Assembly: GCA_035327305.1 (NCBI GenBank)
Contig: DAOLDL010000023.1
Coordinates: 1 to 39,417 of the forward strand
Reading direction: 5' to 3'
Length of the DNA stretch: 39,417 bases
DNA from: CALMUP01 sp035327305
GTDB taxonomy: Bacteria; Verrucomicrobiota; Kiritimatiellia; CAIVKH01
In this document: positions 34,126-39,417 of the stretch, piece by piece
Layout: each line of letters begins with the position of its first letter
How positions within the stretch are numbered: position 1 is the first letter of the stretch
Position numbers and translations under genes: made by a program
The notes under the pieces: generated by a model
The model's database searches: none
Seen by the model: the letters and a program-made list of their open reading frames with translations, nothing else
What the model was told of the DNA's origin: nothing

Positions 34126-34389
34126 TCAACCGACGTGATCAATGATACCGACGATAATAGATCGCAAAGGCGCTTCGTTGTCTCCGATTACTTGACGTGC
34201 GCCGTTTCCTTCATCAAGCACCAGGACCGGTTCTCCCGGGCCGGCTCCGACACTATCAATGGCAATCAGGTAATCACCGGTTGCCATGCCTTGCGGATCG
34301 GTTTTCTCAACGATCATCAATTTTTTGCCATCATAAAAGGGATGGTTGATGGTCGAGTATATGGAGCCGATAACGCGTCCGGTAATCAT
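34126..34389 (-). CDS. BMC-P shell vertex protein (EutN/CcmL family), copy 3
   Basis: An 87-residue pentamer-forming shell protein that would cap the vertices of the microcompartment. Family hallmarks are the start ITGRVIGSIYST, IDSVGAGPGEPVLVLDEG in the middle and the closing VGIIDHV. An excellent Shine-Dalgarno (GGAGG, 6 nt spacing) precedes the ATG, and its start overlaps the stop of copy 2 (ATGA). Three BMC-P paralogues in one locus are typical of some non-Pdu, non-Eut compartments. Confidence 0.93.
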   Translation of the reverse strand: MITGRVIGSIYSTINHPFYDGKKLMIVEKTDPQGMATGDYLIAIDSVGAGPGEPVLVLDEGNGARQVIGDNEAPLRSIIVGIIDHVG

Positions 34390-34673
34390 GATGGACCTCC
34401 GGATGCATCGCGTTGAATTCCATCCACGATTCCAATGATGGCATGGTCGACCGGGACAAACGTAGTTTCAAGCGCCATGGCGGCTTCGCGTCCGCCTTCG
34501 TAATAAATGGTTTCACCGGGGCCGGCCATGCGTGTTGCATCAGCGGCGACCAACGTTTTGCCTTTGGGATTTCCATTCTTGTCAAGTGGCTGAACCAGGA
34601 GCATGGGAACTCCCTGCAGGCCTTCATAAATTACGCACGGGATCACCGTGCCGATGACTTTTCCAAGCATCAT
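34386..34673 (-). CDS. BMC-P shell vertex protein (EutN/CcmL family), copy 2
   Basis: A 95-residue EutN/CcmL-type protein. LGKVIGTVIPCVIYEGLQGVPML, LVAADATRMAGPGE and IIGIVDGI match the family. It differs from the other two copies by a longer segment before the last strand (YYEGGREAAMALE) and by a Gly/Asp-rich C-terminal tail, so it may fill a distinct vertex role. Two adjacent ATGs (34673, 34670) are possible. It begins one base after the BMC-T stop and overlaps copy 3. Confidence 0.92.
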   Translation of the reverse strand: MMLGKVIGTVIPCVIYEGLQGVPMLLVQPLDKNGNPKGKTLVAADATRMAGPGETIYYEGGREAAMALETTFVPVDHAIIGIVDGIQRDASGGPS

Positions 34674-34674
34674 G

Positions 34675-35289
34675 TCAATGTGTCTCCCCGTCCAACGCCA
34701 ATGCTGTCACTTCATGAAATCGTGTATTGCCGTTTATCTGGCGTCCCAGCGCTTCGTGCGGCGCAGTCAGAATCCGCTGGCTGAAAACAACGCCGGTACG
34801 TTCCAAATATGCCGTGGCAATTTCAATCGCGGCTTCAATATCGTACAATTCACCCTCGTAAATGCTCAAGCCTTTCCCGGCCAGGCCATCATCGGCAAGG
34901 CGGATTTCGATCAAATTTACGGTGGTGCCTTTCAGCGCCGCTTCAGCCGCCCGGATATTGGCCGACACCGAGGCGGTTTCCAGAATCGCCCAGGCGCCAT
35001 CGCGGCTTTTCACCCGCCGTCCGAACATCGCGTTGAAAACTTCCGGGTGAACATCCGGCAAAAACACCTTGTCGATGATATCGTTTCCGCCCCAGTACAA
35101 ACCTTCCTCGTATGCTTCCTCCACTGCGGCCGTCGAACCGCCGATGACCGTCAAGTAACGTCCCCGCGTAATCGTGCCATTTTTCAGGAAAGCTATCGGC
35201 GCCTTTTTTAACATGGCGTCGGTTGCTTGAATTCCTGCCGGAATATCCCGGAATTCTATGATGGCCACCGCGGGGAAGGGCTTCATCAT
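34675..35289 (-). CDS. BMC-T tandem-domain shell trimer protein (first-layer type)
   Basis: A 204-residue protein made of two BMC domains in tandem. The first begins AVAIIEFRDIPAGIQATDAML and the second AWAILETASVSANIRAAEAAL. Each contains a pore-loop-like turn (LTVIGGS in the first). Trimers of such proteins form pseudohexameric shell tiles, often with larger pores for metabolite passage. It resembles, from memory, the BMC-T proteins of the Haliangium ochraceum shell. I chose the ATG pair 35289/35286, because AGGA lies 4-7 nt upstream and 35289 overlaps the dehydrogenase stop by ATGA. An open extension to 35454 is a coding shadow of the dehydrogenase. Confidence 0.9.
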   Translation of the reverse strand: MMKPFPAVAIIEFRDIPAGIQATDAMLKKAPIAFLKNGTITRGRYLTVIGGSTAAVEEAYEEGLYWGGNDIIDKVFLPDVHPEVFNAMFGRRVKSRDGAWAILETASVSANIRAAEAALKGTTVNLIEIRLADDGLAGKGLSIYEGELYDIEAAIEIATAYLERTGVVFSQRILTAPHEALGRQINGNTRFHEVTALALDGETH

Positions 35290-36731
35290 GTAATCCTGAA
35301 GTGATCGACAAGTACGCAACGACGCCAGCGTGAGAACGTACGGGGACCGGTTAAGCCTTCGCCCGTGGGACTCGCGATCGTAAACGAGCAGAATCCCTCG
35401 CCGCCCAGACCAAGACCCGCTTGCGAACGTCCGTTTTTGACAAAGATACTGCAATTACATTCCTTGGCCATGCGGTGCAGGTTGTCGATATTGCGCGAAT
35501 GCATGATCGCGGTGTGACGGTTTCCGCCTTCGGTTTTGATGGCGAGATCAATGGCGTAATCCGCGTTCGGAACCCGGCAAACCGGCAATATCGGCATCAT
35601 TTGCTCTGTCCACAAAAGCGGGTGGTTCTCATCAACTTCCACAATGCCCAACCTGATTGAGCTGGGCACATTGATGCCGAGCTTGGCCAGGATCACGTCG
35701 GCATTTTTTCCGATCAGATCGCGGTTGATATGCGCTTCCTTGCGCGGACCGTGCATCTCGGTGAACATGACTTTTTCAAGCGCCGCCAATTTGCTTTTTT
35801 CAATCAGCACAGCGTTGTTGCGCGTCATGGACTGGATCAACTGATCGGCGACACTGGAAACCACCAGCACCTGTTTTTCATCGGCGCAGATGATGTTGTT
35901 GTCGGTCGATGCGCCGAGCACGATATCGCGACCGGCTTTTTCAATGTCGGCTGTTTCGTCGACAACCACGGGGGGGTTGCCCGGCCCGGCGCAAATAGCG
36001 CGCTTGCCGCTGGTCATGGCCGCCTTGACCACACCGCCGCCGCCGGTTACGACAACCAGGCGGACATCCGGATGCTTCATGGTGGCGTTGGCGCTTTCCA
36101 CGGTGGGGCTGGCCACGCAGGTGATAACATTTTTGGGTCCGCCTGATTCGACAATTACCTTGTTAATCAGCGCAACGGTTTGCATGGAGCAATTTTTGGC
36201 GCTGGGATGCACGTTAAACACAACGGTGTTGCCGGCGGCAATCATTCCGATGGTGTTGCAAATGATGGTGGATGTCGGATTCGTGCAAGGCGTGATTGCG
36301 CCGATTACCCCGAACGGCGCAGGTTCCAGCAATGTCAGTCCATTATCACCGGTGATGGCTTGCGGATCAAGGTGTTCCAGTCCCGGCGTTTTTTCTGAAA
36401 CCAGAATGTTTTTGGTGATTTTATCCTCGAAACGGCCGAGACCGGTTTCGGTATGCGCGGCCTTCGCCAGCGGGGCGGCGTGTTCGAGCATGGTTCGCCG
36501 TATATTGGCGATAATTGTCGCGCGGGTTTTAAGCGGCAGGGCGACAAACACCGGTTGGGCGGCTTTTGCCGCGGCAACCGCTTCATCGACGCTGGCGTAG
36601 ATACCCAACCCCTGTTCAAACGATGGGGCGCCGCCTGATGATGAAGACGCCGCGCTTCCGGGTTCGCGATTCAGGTCGGCAACGATTCTCTGCGCAATCG
36701 CATCAATTTCCTGATCCGTTAATTTGGCCAT
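35286..36731 (-). CDS. CoA-acylating aldehyde dehydrogenase (PduP/EutE type) with N-terminal encapsulation-like peptide
   Basis: A 481-residue enzyme that would oxidise acetaldehyde with NAD+ and CoA to acetyl-CoA. The catalytic Cys282 is in STDNNIICADEKQ, and the cofactor region contains GVIGAITPCTNPTST and VVTGGGGVVKAA. Residues 4-20 form an amphipathic helix (LTDQEIDAIAQRIVADL) followed by a Ser/Gly-rich linker to about residue 37, the standard form of a peptide that targets cargo to a BMC lumen. The same helix pattern and SSGGAP linker occur in the DeoC protein of this locus. It sits between BMC-P and BMC-T genes, 115 nt after the former, with a terminator-like hairpin in that gap. AAGG precedes its ATG. 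Substrate length preference is inferred from the aldolase neighbour, not from residues. Confidence 0.93.
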   Translation of the reverse strand: MAKLTDQEIDAIAQRIVADLNREPGSAASSSSGGAPSFEQGLGIYASVDEAVAAAKAAQPVFVALPLKTRATIIANIRRTMLEHAAPLAKAAHTETGLGRFEDKITKNILVSEKTPGLEHLDPQAITGDNGLTLLEPAPFGVIGAITPCTNPTSTIICNTIGMIAAGNTVVFNVHPSAKNCSMQTVALINKVIVESGGPKNVITCVASPTVESANATMKHPDVRLVVVTGGGGVVKAAMTSGKRAICAGPGNPPVVVDETADIEKAGRDIVLGASTDNNIICADEKQVLVVSSVADQLIQSMTRNNAVLIEKSKLAALEKVMFTEMHGPRKEAHINRDLIGKNADVILAKLGINVPSSIRLGIVEVDENHPLLWTEQMMPILPVCRVPNADYAIDLAIKTEGGNRHTAIMHSRNIDNLHRMAKECNCSIFVKNGRSQAGLGLGGEGFCSFTIASPTGEGLTGPRTFSRWRRCVLVDHFRIT

Positions 36732-36775
36732 AAGACACCTTGGAATAGAGAGATTATCCGACCACGATACACGAT

Positions 36776-36813
36776 AAAAACACGAGACCGGTAAAATTCC
36801 GGTTTGAGTCGTG
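36776..36813 (-). terminator. Terminator-like hairpin between BMC-P and the aldehyde dehydrogenase gene
   Basis: On the minus strand CACGA (36813-36809) and ACCGG (36803-36799) pair with CCGGT (36791-36787) and TCGTG (36785-36781). There is an unequal internal loop and a 7-nt apical loop. Five Ts (36780-36776) follow directly. This is the form of an intrinsic terminator, lying inside the gene run and 45 nt before the dehydrogenase start. It may cause partial termination, so that shell genes upstream are made in excess of those downstream, or it may protect an mRNA 3' end. Confidence 0.6.
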
Positions 36814-36846
36814 CATTAACGTATTTCGTAGTTGCCGGGTCTCCCG

Positions 36847-37134
36847 TTATTTTTTGTATTTAGTTTTATCGCCGACATCCCAACTATCGACGATACCCAT
36901 GATTACGGCGTCAACCGGACGTTTGTCAGTTTGCTGGGTTTGGCGCGCGGAACTGCCGGAAGCTATCAGTACCAGCTCATCCGGACCTGCTCCAACCGCG
37001 TCGGCGGCAACGAGGAACGAGCCGGTTTCCCGACCGTCCTCATCAACCGACCGCACCAGCAGAAACTTCAGCCCTTCCAGGCTGGCGTCCTTGCGCGTCG
37101 AAACCACGGTTCCGACTACCTTGGCAAGTTGCAT
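36847..37134 (-). CDS. BMC-P shell vertex protein (EutN/CcmL family), copy 1
   Basis: A 95-residue EutN/CcmL-type pentamer protein: QLAKVVGTVVSTRKDASLEG, FLVAADAVGAGPDELVLIASG and VIMGIVDSWDV are the family landmarks. A short Lys-rich tail ends the protein. GGGA precedes the ATG by 5 nt. It follows the BMC-H gene after 30 nt that include a GC-rich hairpin, and is followed by the terminator-like structure at 36776-36813. Confidence 0.94.
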   Translation of the reverse strand: MQLAKVVGTVVSTRKDASLEGLKFLLVRSVDEDGRETGSFLVAADAVGAGPDELVLIASGSSARQTQQTDKRPVDAVIMGIVDSWDVGDKTKYKK

Positions 37135-37146
37135 GATAATCCCTTT

Positions 37147-37160
37147 CCCGCGAATGCGGG
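37147..37160 (-). other. GC-rich hairpin between BMC-H and BMC-P genes
   Basis: CCCGC and GCGGG arms (5 bp, all G-C) enclose a 4-nt loop. On the minus strand the hairpin lies 4 nt after the BMC-H stop and just before the GGGA ribosome-binding site of the BMC-P gene. It has no T-tract, so an mRNA-stability or translation-tuning element is more likely than a terminator. Confidence 0.5.
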
Positions 37161-37164
37161 ATGG

Positions 37165-37464
37165 TTATTTTTTAGCCTTGGCGTCAGGGGCGCGTCCAAG
37201 CGGCATCACCGAATCCACATTGGCGTGCGGACGTGCGATCACGTGGATGGCCACAACTTCACCGATACGTCCGGCGGCAACCTGGGCGGCATCACATGCG
37301 GCCTTGACCGCCGCGACATCGCCGCGAACGACTACGGTGGTAAAACCGCCACCGGTTTTTTCGTAGGATACGAGTTCGACTTTAGCCGCTTTGACTGCGG
37401 CGTCCGCGGCTTCCACCACTGCGGGGAAAGAACGCGTTTCAATCATGCCTAATGCTTCCGTCAT
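37165..37464 (-). CDS. BMC-H hexameric shell protein (PduA/CcmK family)
   Basis: A 99-residue single-domain shell protein, the expected main tile of the compartment facets. EALGMIETRSFPAVVEAADAAVKAAKVEL, split at its helix boundaries, is the standard N-terminal half. The pore loop reads KTGGGFTTV where canonical proteins have K-I-G-S-G, giving a Gly-Gly-Gly pore. VIARPHANVD is the conserved end, followed by a short Ala/Lys tail. GGAG precedes the ATG by about 9 nt. It is the only single-domain hexamer gene in the window, and both of its flanks carry stable hairpins. Confidence 0.96.
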   Translation of the reverse strand: MTEALGMIETRSFPAVVEAADAAVKAAKVELVSYEKTGGGFTTVVVRGDVAAVKAACDAAQVAAGRIGEVVAIHVIARPHANVDSVMPLGRAPDAKAKK

Positions 37465-37500
37465 GATAGTGCTCTCCGTTTTGTTTGTTTCTGCTTGTCA

Positions 37501-37515
37501 CCGGCATTTCGCCGG
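37501..37515 (-). other. GC-rich hairpin between BMC-T and BMC-H genes
   Basis: CCGGC and GCCGG arms (5 bp) around a 5-nt loop, 20 nt after the BMC-T stop and about 37 nt before the BMC-H start on the minus strand. No T-tract follows. With the hairpin on the other side it brackets the BMC-H cistron, as expected for a processed, stabilised mRNA segment. Confidence 0.5.
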
Positions 37516-37534
37516 AATTGATTGTTACTTTTTT

Positions 37535-38161
37535 CTAGCGACCTTTGACCACCCGGCCGGTCACTGCCTCAATTGCTTTTTCCGCGGCGCGGAACCCGAC
37601 ATCGATGTCGCGCTCTTCGCCACCCAGATAAAGTCGTCCCACCGCACCGACGGCGCGGACTTCAAGAATGTTGATATTCGCGGCTTTTTCCGCTTCGTTC
37701 GCGGCGATGGCGGCATATCCGGCCGGGGCGCACTCCATTACATAGAGGGAGTGACCGGGCAGGATCATGTCGCCATGACGAGTACGGTTGATCAATTGCG
37801 TGTGATAATCGGAAATGTTGCGAATGACTTCGCTGGTGTAGATTTCCGGTTTGATCCGGTCTTCTTCCTTCAGACCGAGATGTTCGAGAATGGCGCGACC
37901 GGCTTCACGAACTTCGGATTGCTCATGCGAATGCAATTCAAGCATACCGAATTGACGTTCGACAATCAGCATGCCCGGAGTGACGTTTGTCGCTTTCAAC
38001 GCGACGTCGGTCATGCGCATGATGTCCATGCCGGGGTTGATTTCTACAAACAAGGCGGCCTGTCCCGGGGTGGGGAGGAAGCCCTGCGCGACGGTTCCGA
38101 GAAACGAAGCGAATTGCGGTTGAAGACTATCCAAAAACACATAACAACGTAGTTCTGCCAT
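37535..38161 (-). CDS. BMC-T tandem-domain shell trimer protein (stacking/gated type)
   Basis: A 208-residue tandem-BMC shell protein. It opens with AELRCYVFLDSLQPQFASFL and GFLPTPGQAALFVEINPGMDI, a start unlike PduB or EutL. I recall very similar sequence in a BMC-T protein of the Haliangium ochraceum shell, where the members of this type can form double-stacked trimers with a gated central pore. The second BMC domain begins near GHSLYVMECAPAGYAAIAANEAEKA. AAGGAG precedes the ATG at 6-7 nt. It lies 17 nt after the RpiB-DeoC gene. Stacking is inferred from the family, not seen in the sequence. Confidence 0.88.
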   Translation of the reverse strand: MAELRCYVFLDSLQPQFASFLGTVAQGFLPTPGQAALFVEINPGMDIMRMTDVALKATNVTPGMLIVERQFGMLELHSHEQSEVREAGRAILEHLGLKEEDRIKPEIYTSEVIRNISDYHTQLINRTRHGDMILPGHSLYVMECAPAGYAAIAANEAEKAANINILEVRAVGAVGRLYLGGEERDIDVGFRAAEKAIEAVTGRVVKGR

Positions 38162-38178
38162 GGCTTGCTCCTTCTTTA

Positions 38179-39417
38179 TTACTTCCCGGCCAGTGCTCTG
38201 GCCTCTTCGACTATTTTAACACTGCTACTGCAACCGACGCGGGTGGCGCCGGCGTTTACCATTTTAATTACATCGGCGTACGTGCGCACGCCGCCCGAAG
38301 CTTTTACTCCAAGTTTTTTCGGCGCGGTGACGCGGGCCATTAGGGCGATGTCTTCCGCCGTGGCGCCTCCCGATGACATGCCGGTCGAGGTTTTGACATA
38401 GTGCGCGCCGGCCTTCATGCTCAATTCGCAGGCGCGAACCTTTTCCTCATCGGTCAACAGGCTGTTTTCAAAAATAACTTTGCAAATGGCCCGGGCGTCA
38501 TTGCAATCTTCCACCACGCCGCGAATGTCCTGAAGCACGGTCTTGTCGTCCTTGCTTTTCAGGGCGCCGATATTGATGACCATATCGATTTCCTGGGCGC
38601 CATCACGCAAGGCGCGCCGGGTTTCAAGCGCCTTGATCTGCGGTGTAACCGCGCCGAGCGGGAAGCCGACCACCGCGCAAACCTTCACGGAAGAGCCGCG
38701 CAACAACTCGCGTGCGCGCTTCACCCACATCGGGTTTACGCATACGGAGAAAAAGCCGAATTGAATGGCTTCTTTGCATAACTTTTCGATATCGGCGGCG
38801 GAAGCTTCCGCTTTCAACACCGTGTGGTCGATCAGTTTGACCAACTTTTCCGGCGGAATCGGGGCGCCGCCGCTTGATTTTCCTGCGCCGCCGCCGAGCA
38901 GGGATTTAACCCGTTCGGCAATTCGCTGGACATCTTCAGGGGACAGGTCGGATGGCATGGAGGATGCGCTCATGTTTGCTTTCTCGTATTCCTTTATCAG
39001 GTTAACGCGGGCGATATGACGCTCCGCAGTGCATTCAGTTGTCAGGAAAATATCTACGATTTGTTTGGATTGCGTTAGGTTGGTTTGACCGGCGCCAAGT
39101 GTCAAGACATTCGCGCCATTGTGCTCCCGGCAATTGCGGGCAAGGGCGTCGTTATAGCAGGCGGCGGCCAGAACTCCGGGGAATTTATTGGCAGTCATGG
39201 CGGAACCGATACCGGCGCCATCGATAACGATTCCGAAATCTGCGTCGCGTCGGGAAACCGCGTTGGCGACTTTAGCGGCGATGCGTGGATAGTCCACGGC
39301 CTCTTTGCTATGGGTGCCAACGTCCTGGACGGAGTGTCCCAAGCTCTGCAAATGGGGAATCAACCCCTGCTTGGTCTCGAAGCCTCCGTGGTCAGCGCCA
39401 ATCGCTATCCGTAAACT
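38179..39417 (-). CDS. RpiB-like isomerase fused to deoxyribose-phosphate aldolase (DeoC), 5' end outside window
   Basis: An open frame of 412 codons that reaches the window edge; the start codon must lie a few codons outside. Residues 1-147 are RpiB/LacAB-like: IAIGADHGGFE, a sugar-phosphate-isomerase core and REHN with His99 (E. coli numbering aligns exactly). Position 66, the catalytic Cys in E. coli RpiB, is Asp here (IDGAGIG). Without a gap the frame continues into MSASSM, an amphipathic helix (LSPEDVQRIAERVKSLL), a Gly/Ser linker with SSGGAP, and a complete DeoC of about 225 residues. The Schiff-base Lys is in YVKTSTGMSSGG and a second Lys in GVKASGGVRT. DeoC splits deoxyribose-5-phosphate into acetaldehyde and glyceraldehyde-3-phosphate. 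An internal ATG at 38973 could also give a separate 264-residue DeoC. It heads the BMC gene run within the window. Confidence 0.9.
   Translation of the reverse strand, partial: SLRIAIGADHGGFETKQGLIPHLQSLGHSVQDVGTHSKEAVDYPRIAAKVANAVSRRDADFGIVIDGAGIGSAMTANKFPGVLAAACYNDALARNCREHNGANVLTLGAGQTNLTQSKQIVDIFLTTECTAERHIARVNLIKEYEKANMSASSMPSDLSPEDVQRIAERVKSLLGGGAGKSSGGAPIPPEKLVKLIDHTVLKAEASAADIEKLCKEAIQFGFFSVCVNPMWVKRARELLRGSSVKVCAVVGFPLGAVTPQIKALETRRALRDGAQEIDMVINIGALKSKDDKTVLQDIRGVVEDCNDARAICKVIFENSLLTDEEKVRACELSMKAGAHYVKTSTGMSSGGATAEDIALMARVTAPKKLGVKASGGVRTYADVIKMVNAGATRVGCSSSVKIVEEARALAGK

Noticed and set aside
35290..35454. N-terminal extension of the second BMC-T
   Set aside because: The extension overlaps the dehydrogenase C terminus and lacks shell-protein sequence. 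The ATG at 35289/35286 has a good ribosome-binding site.
30313..39417. Classical Pdu or Eut propanediol/ethanolamine compartment
   Set aside because: No diol dehydratase, ethanolamine ammonia-lyase, B12 or glycyl-radical genes are present; the signature enzyme is deoxyribose-phosphate aldolase.

Overview
The window is a gene-dense bacterial chromosome segment with no rRNA, insertion sequence, prophage or CRISPR array that I can see. Base composition looks moderate (a little over half G+C by eye). The phylum cannot be fixed from sequence alone. Three things point to a PVC-group bacterium, possibly Kiritimatiellota: CPxC zinc-ribbon plus membrane-helix proteins (5335-6348, 12982-13182), TTCCA/TGGAA palindromes in an intergenic gap (13194-13243), and the type of microcompartment locus. 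This is an inference.

Layout. 1-55 is the 3' end of a tRNA-Val(UAC). 63-2826 (+) holds an exported N-acetylmuramoyl-L-alanine amidase, a HAD-like protein and an aldo/keto reductase. 2909-3892 (-) is an exported endonuclease/exonuclease/phosphatase-fold protein. 4057-7074 (+) carries avtA, a zinc-ribbon membrane protein and an RluB-type pseudouridine synthase. 7169-12837 (-) is a complete seven-subunit Mrp cation/proton antiporter operon, preceded on the same strand by a small zinc-ribbon protein and aconitase (13244-15922). 16077-21214 (+) has a transketolase-family enzyme, 6-phosphogluconate dehydrogenase, pyrE, a HIT protein and a QueD/PTPS protein. 21295-30208 (+) is a compact menaquinone operon, menG-F-D-H-B-A-C-E, mostly with start/stop overlaps. 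It lacks only a dedicated DHNA-CoA thioesterase for the classical route.

30313-39417 (-) is the most interesting part. Twelve consecutive same-strand genes join a bacterial microcompartment (BMC) to nucleoside catabolism. In transcription order they are: an RpiB-DeoC fusion (cut by the window edge), BMC-T, BMC-H, BMC-P, CoA-acylating aldehyde dehydrogenase, a second BMC-T, two more BMC-P, phosphopentomutase, pyrimidine-nucleoside phosphorylase, purine-nucleoside phosphorylase and cytidine deaminase. Together they describe a route from (deoxy)nucleosides through pentose-1-phosphate and pentose-5-phosphate. Deoxyribose-5-phosphate is then cleaved by aldolase inside the shell, and the acetaldehyde is captured as acetyl-CoA. 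The aldolase and the aldehyde dehydrogenase carry near-identical amphipathic encapsulation-peptide-like helices followed by the same SSGGAP linker, so I infer both are lumen enzymes. Ribose-5-phosphate from ribonucleosides could enter the pentose-phosphate pathway through RpiB and the transketolase encoded elsewhere in the window. Hairpins flank the major hexameric shell gene and a terminator-like hairpin lies before the dehydrogenase gene, suggesting RNA-level control of stoichiometry.

BMC loci with deoxyribose-phosphate aldolase (sugar-phosphate-utilising type) are known as a class. The features here that deserve attention are the RpiB-DeoC fusion, the loss of the RpiB catalytic cysteine (Asp at the E. 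coli Cys66 position), the shared targeting peptide, and the operon-level joining to a complete set of nucleoside-degrading enzymes. No phosphotransacylase, alcohol dehydrogenase or electron-transfer BMC gene lies in the window; these could lie beyond position 39417.
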